31,275 nucleotides of DNA from CAZAZQ01 sp964489705 (GTDB lineage Bacteria; Zixibacteria; MSB-5A5; GN15; FEB-12), in contig CAZAZQ010000027.1 of NCBI GenBank assembly GCA_964489705.1, positions 1 to 31,275 of the forward strand. The letters run 5' to 3'. Below are positions 1 through 6,975 of this stretch, in pieces; the stretch's first letter is position 1, and the number at the start of each line of letters is the position of its first letter. The notes under the pieces are model-generated. The model was not told where the DNA came from, made no database searches, and saw nothing but the letters and a program-made list of their open reading frames with translations. The translations under genes were made by a program, and so were the position numbers.

Positions 1-62
1 CCCAGACCTACTCACTTTCGATTATTGCTCACTCTCTGAAAGAAAATCACAAACGACAGAAA

Positions 63-1415
63 TCAACCCTTAGTCAGCTTATATTCTTTAATCTTGGCGC
101 GGAGGGTGTTGCGGTGGATACCCAACTTTTGCGCGCAAAGACCGATGCTCCAACCGAGTTGCTCAAGACAGGCTTTGATATGTCTTTTCTCTACCTCGGC
201 AAGGGGAACGATTTCACCGGAAACCGCCTCCGATGCGGCGACAGGCGTAATTCCGGTCAGGTCATGTTTGGTGATGTTCTCGGTTCTGGTCAGCACCACC
301 GCCCGTTCGATAACGTTTTCCAATTCCCGTACGTTGCCGGGCCAATCGTATCGCATGAGAATATCCACCGCTTCGGTATCCAAGCCGGTCACCGGTTTGC
401 CGATTTTCTTGGCATATTTTTCGATAAATTTCTGCGCTAAGATAAGCACATCCCCGGCACGCTCTTTCAACGGCGGAAGACTTATCATTATCACATTCAA
501 ACGGTAGTACAAATCCTCTCGGAACTTCCCTTCGGCAATAAGCTTTTGCAAATCACGGTTGGTCGCCGCAATGATGCGGATATCGAGAGGAATTTCTTTG
601 ACCGAGCCCAAACGTTCGATTTTTTTCTCCTCCAGAACCCGCAGGAGCTTGACCTGCATGGAAAGCGGCATCTCCCCTATTTCATCCAAGAATAACGTCC
701 CGCCGTCCGCCAACTCGAAACGCCCTTGCTTGGTTTTGTTGGCGCCGGTAAAGGCGCCGCGCTCGTAGCCGAACAGTTCCGATTCCAAAAGCGTCTCGGG
801 GAATGCCGCACAGTTGATGGCTACCAGCCGTTGTTCCGAACGCGGCGAAAGAGCATGAATTGCCCGGGCGACCAGCTCTTTCCCGGAACCGGAAGGACCG
901 GTAATCAGCACCGTGGCATCTTTGGGAGCAACGACGGAGATGAGCTCTTTGACCCGTTGGATAGCAGGGGATTCGCCGATAATCTCGGTAGTGGGAAAAA
1001 CTTCCGCCAACCGCTCGCTCATCACTTGATTGTCGACAATAAGCCGATTTTGTTCTGCCGCCTTCTCCAATTTGAACAGCAGCTCGTCCAAGTCTTCAAT
1101 CGGCTTGGTCAAATAATCAAACGCCCCCGCTTTCATCGCCGCTACCGCCGTTTCGACCGACCCGAAAGCGGTCAGCATAATAACCTGGATGAAAGGATTG
1201 ATTTCCTTAAGGCGGGTCAACAATTCCAGCCCGTCCATGCCGGGCATTTTCATGTCGATGACCGCCACCGGCGAGAAGTGGGTGTGATACTGTTCGAGCG
1301 CTTCCCGAGCGTCAGCGGCGGCAAACACCCGAAATCCTTTCTTGTCAAGGTAACCCGCCAACAAGCTCCGTTGGCTCTCTTCGTCGTCAACGATGAGCAG
1401 CTTCGTATTGTGCAT
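63..1415 (-). CDS. NtrC-family sigma-54-dependent response regulator
   Basis: A cytoplasmic transcription activator of 450 residues with the complete three-part NtrC layout. The receiver domain (about 1-120) has acidic residues D10/D11, phospho-acceptor D54, T82 and K104. The AAA+ domain (about 145-385) has Walker A GPSGSGKE at 173-180, the sigma-54-contacting GAFTGA loop at 220-225 and Walker B LFLDEIGE at 241-248. A Fis-type helix-turn-helix lies at about 418-445. On phosphorylation such proteins bind enhancer sites and use ATP to open sigma-54 promoters. AGGAC precedes the ATG by a few bases. The gene is downstream of the small glycine-zipper gene, 94 bp away. No histidine kinase is visible; one could lie beyond the left edge. 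I found no convincing TGGCAC-N5-TTGC promoter in the window, so its targets are unknown. All catalytic motifs are intact, so it should be functional. Confidence 0.95.
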   Translation of the reverse strand: MHNTKLLIVDDEESQRSLLAGYLDKKGFRVFAAADAREALEQYHTHFSPVAVIDMKMPGMDGLELLTRLKEINPFIQVIMLTAFGSVETAVAAMKAGAFDYLTKPIEDLDELLFKLEKAAEQNRLIVDNQVMSERLAEVFPTTEIIGESPAIQRVKELISVVAPKDATVLITGPSGSGKELVARAIHALSPRSEQRLVAINCAAFPETLLESELFGYERGAFTGANKTKQGRFELADGGTLFLDEIGEMPLSMQVKLLRVLEEKKIERLGSVKEIPLDIRIIAATNRDLQKLIAEGKFREDLYYRLNVIMISLPPLKERAGDVLILAQKFIEKYAKKIGKPVTGLDTEAVDILMRYDWPGNVRELENVIERAVVLTRTENITKHDLTGITPVAASEAVSGEIVPLAEVEKRHIKACLEQLGWSIGLCAQKLGIHRNTLRAKIKEYKLTKG

Positions 1416-1509
1416 GTCCTAAACTAATAAGAGAAAATAAGAGGAGTAAACAGAAAACTTCCCCCCATGAAAAATAACAAACGCTTCTCCCTCTCGTGTC
1501 GGTATCCGC

Positions 1510-1770
1510 TTAGACGCCGGAAAGCAGGTGAACAATGCCGGCGACAATCAAAACAACGAAGAATACCGGCAACAGTAAGAAAACAACGCTCCCGCAAATA
1601 CCGAACAAGGCACCGAATATTCCGGCAATCACCCCCACCACGGCGCCGATTATCGCTCCAATGATACCGACGACCGCTCCGACCAGCCCCATGATCAGCC
1701 CGAATCCTCCCCAGCCCATCATGCTGAGGAGAACAAATATCAAGAACAACGCACCTATCACTCTCAACAT
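1510..1770 (-). CDS. Small glycine-zipper membrane protein (86 aa), function unknown
   Basis: I do not recognise a family. The protein is hydrophobic along its whole length, with only one charged side chain near the N terminus (R3) plus H81. Residues 24-60 form a regular glycine zipper: glycines at 24, 28, 31, 35, 38, 42, 46, 50, 53, 57 and 60, always three or four residues apart, separated by Ile, Val, Leu and Ala. This is flanked by two ordinary hydrophobic helices (about 4-18 and 61-83). Glycine zippers pack membrane helices tightly and occur in channel- or pore-like assemblies; a role here is inference. A good -35/-10 pair lies at 1813-1841 and a GAGGAG ribosome site precedes the ATG. The response regulator gene follows 94 bp downstream and may share the transcript. 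Real-gene status is supported by the promoter, ribosome site and non-random residue pattern. Confidence 0.7.
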   Translation of the reverse strand: MLRVIGALFLIFVLLSMMGWGGFGLIMGLVGAVVGIIGAIIGAVVGVIAGIFGALFGICGSVVFLLLPVFFVVLIVAGIVHLLSGV

Positions 1771-1812
1771 TTCCAGCAGCTCCTCTTCACACCAGCGTTT
1801 TGCTCTCAGTTA

Positions 1813-1841
1813 AATATACTTACGAAAGGGATACCCGGCAA
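1813..1841 (-). promoter_or_regulatory. Putative sigma-70 promoter for the glycine-zipper gene
   Basis: On the minus strand TTGCCG (1836-1841) and TATATT (1813-1818) are separated by 17 bp. The -10 box is about 42 bp upstream of the ATG at 1770. Assigned by consensus only. Confidence 0.4.
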
Positions 1842-1938
1842 GTTGCAGAAATATTCGAAGGGAAAGAAACTTCAAAAAAACAAGGCTCGGAGTTACCATC
1901 GGTCAATTTTACGCCTGTATCAGTGAAAAGAATGCGAC

Positions 1939-1975
1939 AAAAAAGCAAGCGGAGCCGACAAGAAGCCGTCTCCGC
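1939..1975 (-). terminator. Intrinsic terminator of the octaheme/Rieske/cytochrome b operon
   Basis: On the minus strand, arms GCGGAG and CTCCGC (1970-1975 and 1949-1954) enclose a further partly paired C/G-rich loop. They are followed, after a short TTGC, by a six-T run (1939-1944). The element lies 27 bp after the stop codon of the last gene of the operon. Confidence 0.65.
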
Positions 1976-2001
1976 CTACTTTGGTTGTATGGTGGATAGT
2001 C

Positions 2002-2625
2002 TCAAATAAACTGCCTGCAGCGTTCTACCGCCTTATGCAGTTCCTCCGCTTCCTTCCATTTCTCGTCTATCAGCTTCTCTATCAAATCGAAGAGACTGCC
2101 CAGAGAACGGAAAATTTCTTCAGCATTGAGATTGATTCCCGCCGGCAACCGGATAAGACGATGATAGACCGCCAACAAAAACAGCAGCGGTTCTCGCTCT
2201 TTCTCGGAAAGGCTGTAGCCGATCAATTGATGAGCCTGTTCCCGTAACCACTGGCAACGGGACGTCCTATCCTGCCACCCTTGGTAGAATTCCGGCTTCA
2301 AGATAGGGGATTCTTTTTCGCTCAAGATGTCGAGAATCTCCAAGAAACTGAGCCGTTCCCGCTCTTCCCAGCGGGCATCACGCTCGACGTTCAACTCCGG
2401 CGATCCTTCGTGAAGGTAATCCTGTACCCAGGCGTCAAACGACTGACGCCCGGGACGTAACCGTAGGTAGGTAAGCAAGCCGACCGTATGCCATCCCCAG
2501 GAAATGACTCCCTTCAGCTTCAACGGATCGGAGATTTCTTTTTTGCCGTGCTCCAATTCATGCGCTGCTCGGCGCAAACTGTCGAGCGCATTTTGTTCCG
2601 GCGTGATACTGACAATGTTTGTCAT
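2002..2625 (-). CDS. Uncharacterised soluble protein in the octaheme/bc operon (207 aa)
   Basis: I do not recognise this protein. It has no signal peptide, no membrane segment and no CxxCH haem motif, so it should be cytoplasmic. It is rich in charged residues and looks mostly helical. The most distinctive stretch is about 35-60, with a Trp/His/Gly-rich GWHTVGLLTYLRLRPG core, preceded by an amphipathic helix (about 14-29). The C-terminal third (about 145-205) is another long helical region rich in Leu, Glu and Lys. AAGGA lies about 8 bases before the ATG, and only 14 bp separate it from the octaheme gene upstream, so it is the last gene of the operon, followed by a terminator. Possible roles are assembly or maturation of the complex or a regulatory partner; the sequence does not say which. 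Confidence 0.75.
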   Translation of the reverse strand: MTNIVSITPEQNALDSLRRAAHELEHGKKEISDPLKLKGVISWGWHTVGLLTYLRLRPGRQSFDAWVQDYLHEGSPELNVERDARWEERERLSFLEILDILSEKESPILKPEFYQGWQDRTSRCQWLREQAHQLIGYSLSEKEREPLLFLLAVYHRLIRLPAGINLNAEEIFRSLGSLFDLIEKLIDEKWKEAEELHKAVERCRQFI

Positions 2626-2639
2626 ACCAACATTCCTTA

Positions 2640-4235
2640 TTACTGACCATATCGGTCTTGGTACATCTTCCTGAGCCGTTCGGCTTCTTCCTTACTCAAG
2701 CCTTTGAGCCAGAGATGTTCTTCCTGCGAAAGCAGCTTCTTTATCTTGCGTTCGTACTTTCGCTTCAACTGCGGTGACTTCTCTCCCGCCGCTTTGATGA
2801 CTTCCGGGAGGAATTCGGTATAGAAATGCTTGGAGACTTCGTACAAACCGTGCCAATGGGTATAGTCAGGACCCATCATACTGGCACCGTGACGAGCCCG
2901 ACGCCCTTCGTGGTGCCACAATTCCCAGTAGACCCACTGAACGTCATGCTCGAAAGGCGCATCCGGGTTCAACACCCCGTCTTGCTTCAGCTCTTTCATA
3001 ATTTGCGTCGCCGGTTTTCCGAACTTCTCGTTATACAACACCACAAAGTCATCAAACTGCTTGTAGAAATTGTCCACGTAGGTGTCGTTATGACAGTTGA
3101 GGCAGGCTCCTTTCATGTTCTCCCGTCGCTCCTGCCAGGGGATAATGCGGGCGACTTTACGAGTCACTTTCTTGGACACCAACTCGAAGTTTTCCACCAC
3201 TTTCTCGGTGGTGACCACTTCGTCGCCGACCTCCGGAAGTTGGCGGGTATCGGGATAATCTTCTTTGAACCCGTCCTCATAAACGACCTGGTTCAGCTTG
3301 GTGCTCACTTTGGGACGCAACGTCCAACTTATCCTATCTCCGACATCATGAGTATTGCCGACTTTCACGCCCTGGGGAGTCATATAACTGCTGATATGGC
3401 ACGTCGCACATGTAGGCGCGGCGGAATAGTCCCTTCCCAGCACCCACTCGCCGTCCTTATCCAACGCCATTTTATCTCGATTGGCATAGAAGGCGATACC
3501 ATGTTTCGATTCGTTGTATATTTCTATCTGAGGATGATCGGGGCCCAAATGGCACTTGCCGCAATTCTCCGGGGAACGGGCTATCTTCACCTCAAAAGAG
3601 TGACGAGAGTGACACGCGTGACAGGAACCTCGCGAGCCGTCGGGGTTGAGGCGTCCCATGCCGCTGTTCGGCCAGGTATCGGGGTCAATGACGGGACGGT
3701 TCTCCTTGCCCACCCGGGCAATTTCTCCGTTCTCGTCGGTGACGAACTTGATAATACTCCCGTGGCACTGCCAACAGCCGTTGACCGCATCGGCGATATT
3801 GCCGGGCATCCCAGCCGCCTTTTCAGCGAGCACATTATCAAGACTGGCAAGGATTTCACCGGCTTTGGCATGATGGCTGCCGGCAAATTCTTCGTGCTCC
3901 TTTGTGTGACATTGGGCACAGTCTTTGGGAGTCACCAGAGCGGAGACCAACGCTCCTTCGTGCTTCCACCCGTCGATATCACCTTCCTCCGCCTGGTGAC
4001 AGTCATAACATCCGACTCCGTACTGGGCGTGCAGCGAACGTTCCCACTCCATTACCAGGGCAGGTGAATCTTTCCGGTGACAATCAACGCATCCCTTGTT
4101 CGCCTTCGTGACGACCGGTTCAAGTCCTTCCTCGACTCGCCGCCGCTTGGACTCGTTGTACGCCACAACCAACAAAGATGCCAAAAACAAAAGGGACAAC
4201 ACTCCTACCACGTATCTTTTCGCCGTCAAAGTCAT
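2640..4235 (-). CDS. Membrane-anchored octaheme cytochrome c, HAO-like
   Basis: A 531-residue multihaem cytochrome with eight CxxCH motifs at 49-53, 76-80, 106-110, 154-158, 205-209, 225-229, 276-280 and 378-382. A single N-terminal hydrophobic segment (about 9-26) with no clear cleavage site should anchor it, haems facing the periplasm. The haem spacing and the conserved region after haem 8 (HHEGRRARHG at 441-450, MMGPDYTHWHG at 453-463) match the hydroxylamine oxidoreductase family. All eight motifs end in His, so it is not an NrfA- or octaheme-nitrite-reductase-type enzyme with a CxxCK site. Family members interconvert hydroxylamine, nitric oxide or nitrite; direction cannot be read here. 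By family analogy haem 4 is the active site; whether Y458 could form the catalytic cross-link needs an alignment. It follows cytochrome b by 15 bp with a perfect AAGGAG ribosome site, which suggests it serves as the c-type subunit of the complex. Confidence 0.92.
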   Translation of the reverse strand: MTLTAKRYVVGVLSLLFLASLLVVAYNESKRRRVEEGLEPVVTKANKGCVDCHRKDSPALVMEWERSLHAQYGVGCYDCHQAEEGDIDGWKHEGALVSALVTPKDCAQCHTKEHEEFAGSHHAKAGEILASLDNVLAEKAAGMPGNIADAVNGCWQCHGSIIKFVTDENGEIARVGKENRPVIDPDTWPNSGMGRLNPDGSRGSCHACHSRHSFEVKIARSPENCGKCHLGPDHPQIEIYNESKHGIAFYANRDKMALDKDGEWVLGRDYSAAPTCATCHISSYMTPQGVKVGNTHDVGDRISWTLRPKVSTKLNQVVYEDGFKEDYPDTRQLPEVGDEVVTTEKVVENFELVSKKVTRKVARIIPWQERRENMKGACLNCHNDTYVDNFYKQFDDFVVLYNEKFGKPATQIMKELKQDGVLNPDAPFEHDVQWVYWELWHHEGRRARHGASMMGPDYTHWHGLYEVSKHFYTEFLPEVIKAAGEKSPQLKRKYERKIKKLLSQEEHLWLKGLSKEEAERLRKMYQDRYGQ

Positions 4236-4250
4236 CTTGGTATCTCCTTA

Positions 4251-5309
4251 TCAATGAACCATACTTTCCCACACCGTGAAGGTGAGAAATCCCATAAAGG
4301 CAAGGACGCCGATGGCAACAATGGCGCCGTCGGAAATTTTCACTTTTTTCCGAAGCCAACTTTCTATAAAGGGCCAGAAGAACAAAACCGCGCCTCCAGC
4401 CAACGTTAACAAGACACTCAGTTTCAATGAGGTCAATTTCAAAAGCCTGAAATTGAAGTAGAAAAACCACTCCGGCTTGATATGCGCCGGGGTTTGGGTC
4501 GGGTCCGCCGGTGTCCCGAGACCGGCGGGAAATATCAGCGCTACGATGGTCAACAGGTACATCAAGAGAACCCCGATCAACAATTCCGTCGTGACGTGGT
4601 CGGGCCAAAACTTGAAATGCCGTTTCTCCGCCGGAACCTCTTCGTTTTCAAAGTGCAGCTCGGTTACCCCTTGCAGACGGATCATCAACACGTGCAAGCT
4701 GAGCAAAACAAAGATAACCGTCGGCAAGACGCCGACATGCAACACGTAAAAACGCGTCAAGGTATTGGCGCCGACGGTCGGTCCGCCCCGCAAGAAATCT
4801 CCCAACGTGGGACCGATAAGCGGCAGCGCTTCCGTCAGGTTACACGCGACCGTCGCCCCCCAAAAACTCAGTTGTTCGAATATCAGTGAATAACCGGTGA
4901 AACCGAACCCCAAGGTGGTGGCAAGCAGCAGCACGCCGATCATCCAATTCAATTGCCGGGGATGACGGTACGCACCGGTAAAGTACACCCGCAACATGTG
5001 AAGGATAACGGCGATAATCATAAAGTTCGCCGACCACTTATGGAGCGACCGAATGAACCACCCGAAGCGGATGTCATTGGTAATCATCGCCACGCTGTTA
5101 TACGCTCCCTCCACCGACGGAGTATAGTAAAACGTCAGCGCAATACCGGTGACCACCTGAACAATGAACAAATACATGACGGTTCCCCCCAAGCAAAACC
5201 ACCACTTCTTCAGGTGGTACGGTACCGGTTCGGCACCGGCATGACGCACCAGTTCCCAGTTGAACGGGAACAATTCTTTCAACTTACCCGCAAGACTTTG
5301 TGAAGTCAT
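4251..5309 (-). CDS. Cytochrome b of a Rieske/cytochrome b complex (b6-type features)
   Basis: The membrane quinol-oxidising subunit, 352 residues with about seven or eight hydrophobic helices. Four haem-ligand histidines are visible: H90 and H104 in one helix, H191 and H206 in another. The 15-residue step of the second pair is the cytochrome b6 pattern (14 in mitochondrial-type cytochrome b). C39 in the WWFCLGG segment aligns with the cysteine that covalently holds haem ci in b6f complexes. The quinol-site motif appears as PEWF (279-282) instead of the usual PEWY. The b6-like part and a subunit IV-like part (from about 230) are one polypeptide. The gene begins 3 bp after the Rieske gene and precedes the octaheme gene by 15 bp. 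No separate cytochrome c1 or f gene is present in the operon. Confidence 0.95.
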   Translation of the reverse strand: MTSQSLAGKLKELFPFNWELVRHAGAEPVPYHLKKWWFCLGGTVMYLFIVQVVTGIALTFYYTPSVEGAYNSVAMITNDIRFGWFIRSLHKWSANFMIIAVILHMLRVYFTGAYRHPRQLNWMIGVLLLATTLGFGFTGYSLIFEQLSFWGATVACNLTEALPLIGPTLGDFLRGGPTVGANTLTRFYVLHVGVLPTVIFVLLSLHVLMIRLQGVTELHFENEEVPAEKRHFKFWPDHVTTELLIGVLLMYLLTIVALIFPAGLGTPADPTQTPAHIKPEWFFYFNFRLLKLTSLKLSVLLTLAGGAVLFFWPFIESWLRKKVKISDGAIVAIGVLAFMGFLTFTVWESMVH

Positions 5310-5312
5310 TTC

Positions 5313-5768
5313 CTACCCCCTCACCGTAGGCTCGGTGACTTCAATATACACCACCCCGCCCTGTTCATCCACCTTGACCGGTACCGGCGTCAGGGACTGA
5401 CCCGCATCCCCCGGCGGACCGGCATACGCCTTTCCGTTGACGTCAAACAGACCGTTATGACACGGACAGTGGAATCGGTTTTTGTCTTTTTCCCAACGGA
5501 TTTTACAGCCCAAGTGCGGACAGGTGGAACTAAAGGCGTGAAATCCGTCCGGTCCTCTCTTCACCAAAATCTCGTTCCCGACCAGATCATAAAATTTTTG
5601 TACCGTCCCCATCTCGTACTGATCGATCTGTCCGGCAAACAACAGCCGAGTTTTCGGTTTTCGTTTTGGTGGTATCAGAAAGGAAAGTCCCTGCCCCAAC
5701 AAGAGTCCGTAGCTGGCAAGCAAACCGGCTCCGGCAAAAATTGAGGCTAATAATTCACGACGAGTCAT
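5313..5768 (-). CDS. Rieske iron-sulfur protein of the bc-type complex
   Basis: First gene of the respiratory operon, 151 residues. An N-terminal hydrophobic segment (about 6-32) preceded by twin arginines (R3-R4) anchors it and may direct Tat export. The soluble domain carries both Rieske boxes: CPHLGC at 83-88 and CPCHNG at 101-106. C83, H85, C101 and H104 are the expected [2Fe-2S] ligands, and C88 with C103 the stabilising disulfide. The protein accepts an electron from quinol at the Qo site of cytochrome b and would pass it to a c-type haem, here presumably the octaheme protein encoded two genes on. GGAGG lies five bases before the ATG. A perfect CRP/FNR-type palindrome sits about 80 bp upstream. 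Confidence 0.95.
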   Translation of the reverse strand: MTRRELLASIFAGAGLLASYGLLLGQGLSFLIPPKRKPKTRLLFAGQIDQYEMGTVQKFYDLVGNEILVKRGPDGFHAFSSTCPHLGCKIRWEKDKNRFHCPCHNGLFDVNGKAYAGPPGDAGQSLTPVPVKVDEQGGVVYIEVTEPTVRG

Positions 5769-5847
5769 GCAACCTCCGACTATAATACACTCACCACAGA
5801 ATCTTCAATAATAAAGACCTAATTAGCCTTGTTTTACTCAACAGTCC

Positions 5848-5861
5848 TTGACTTAAGTCAA
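5848..5861. promoter_or_regulatory. CRP/FNR-family operator palindrome upstream of the Rieske/b/octaheme operon
   Basis: TTGACTTAAGTCAA is a perfect 14-bp palindrome, matching the FNR/DNR/NnrR-type half-site arrangement TTGAY-N4-RTCAA. It is centred about 86 bp upstream of the Rieske ATG in the 265-bp gap 5769-6033, which otherwise holds only AT-rich sequence, including a run of A tracts at 5923-5947. A possible -10 box TATTAT (minus strand, 5808-5813) lies between operator and gene. This family of sites controls anaerobic and nitrogen-oxide respiration genes, fitting the operon content. The regulator itself is not in the window. Confidence 0.65.
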
Positions 5862-6033
5862 AGATAACAAGATATCATAGGTATTGTTGGTCATATATGT
5901 TGATTTTGTCTCGGAAAAGCAACAAAAAAATCAAAAAACTTAAAAAATAGCATGCAAGGAGAAAACGCTTGTCCTCCGCATACACCGCCCGCTTCACGAA
6001 GCATCCCAAAAGGAGTTAAATAAATACGTTACG

Positions 6034-6975
6034 CTACGTGAAACGAACCTCATCGGTGTACCCGTCGGGCAAAGGTTCCGGCGATTGGAGATGATGCAAC
6101 ACATACTGCCCGCAGTTGCTGCCGATATAATTCTCGGCAATCTCCCCGATGCTGACAATGACGTCGTAGCCGACTTCACGCAGCGCCGTCACGGTTTCAT
6201 ACTCCTTCTCCCCATCTTCGGGAAGAATATACGAGGTCAAACCGTTCTCGGCAGCCCGGTACGTCGGGTTGAGGGGAGTGATTTTTACCAGGAAAACGTT
6301 GGGGTCGAAATATCGGGAGAGCACCTCCGCTTCAAGGGGAACCTCTTTGGGGAGAGCAAAATTCAAAGTTATTTTCCGTCCCCCGTGCCGGAAGAACCGC
6401 TCGCCGTAGGCGGCGAGGGTGGCAAAGTCCCACACACGAGTCGGAATAAGCCGACGGCGGTGGAGGTCGTCTGTGGAATGAAGAGAGAACTGAAGCTGAA
6501 AATCCAAAGGATACAGGTTTTGCTTTATTTCAAGGAGCCTTTCGAAGAATCTCTCCGTTCCGACCGGCGCAACGGTCGAGAGGCAGGGCAGCAAACCGGG
6601 CGCTTGGTAGCGATGCGGAAGTTCTTGCAGCACTTCGAGGACAGCGGGATTAAAGGAAGGCTCTCCCATGCGGGCGAACTGGACTTTGAATTTGTCGACG
6701 GGAATGCTCTTGCTTGGGAATCTCTTCTCGACGAGAAAATCTATCTGGGCGAAGATCTCTTCCTTTGACAACTTCCCCCGGTAATTCCCCCCCGCATCGC
6801 ACATAGGACAGCGCACCGGACAGCCGAACAAAGTCGAGACAATAACAACCCACTTCTTTTCCCGCGGCAGAGGCGGTTGTACCGACTCTAAGAACTCTAC
6901 GATTTTTTCCCCACCCATCTCGGCAAGGTAAACCGTCGCAATATCATCTCTTCCCGTCACAGCGGTAATCTTCAT
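6034..6975 (-). CDS. RlmN/Cfr-like radical SAM protein lacking the N-terminal module
   Basis: Radical S-adenosylmethionine enzyme of 313 residues. The iron-sulfur cluster motif is C52-x3-C56-x2-C59 in GCPVRCPMCDAGG. ARMGEP (101-106) and SLHS (164-167) correspond to substrate/SAM-binding signatures of the RlmN family. C288 in the SNCGQ segment aligns with the methyl-carrying cysteine near the C terminus of RlmN. Those features point to methyl transfer to an RNA base by the RlmN/Cfr mechanism. The protein is about 60-70 residues shorter than RlmN because the N-terminal RNA-binding-like module is missing; the protein begins almost directly with the barrel. The start ATG overlaps the stop of the upstream flavoprotein by 4 bp (ATGA), indicating translational coupling. 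The substrate may therefore not be 23S rRNA A2503. The family assignment is firm; the substrate is not known. Confidence 0.85.
   Translation of the reverse strand: MKITAVTGRDDIATVYLAEMGGEKIVEFLESVQPPLPREKKWVVIVSTLFGCPVRCPMCDAGGNYRGKLSKEEIFAQIDFLVEKRFPSKSIPVDKFKVQFARMGEPSFNPAVLEVLQELPHRYQAPGLLPCLSTVAPVGTERFFERLLEIKQNLYPLDFQLQFSLHSTDDLHRRRLIPTRVWDFATLAAYGERFFRHGGRKITLNFALPKEVPLEAEVLSRYFDPNVFLVKITPLNPTYRAAENGLTSYILPEDGEKEYETVTALREVGYDVIVSIGEIAENYIGSNCGQYVLHHLQSPEPLPDGYTDEVRFT

Noticed and set aside
2826..4067. A 413-codon open frame on the plus strand
   Set aside because: It lies wholly antisense to the octahaem cytochrome gene, whose eight haem motifs prove the minus-strand frame.
2640..4235. 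Octahaem nitrite reductase or NrfA identity for the multihaem protein
   Set aside because: Those enzymes have a CxxCK active-site motif; all eight motifs here are CxxCH, and the haem 8 region matches the HAO family.
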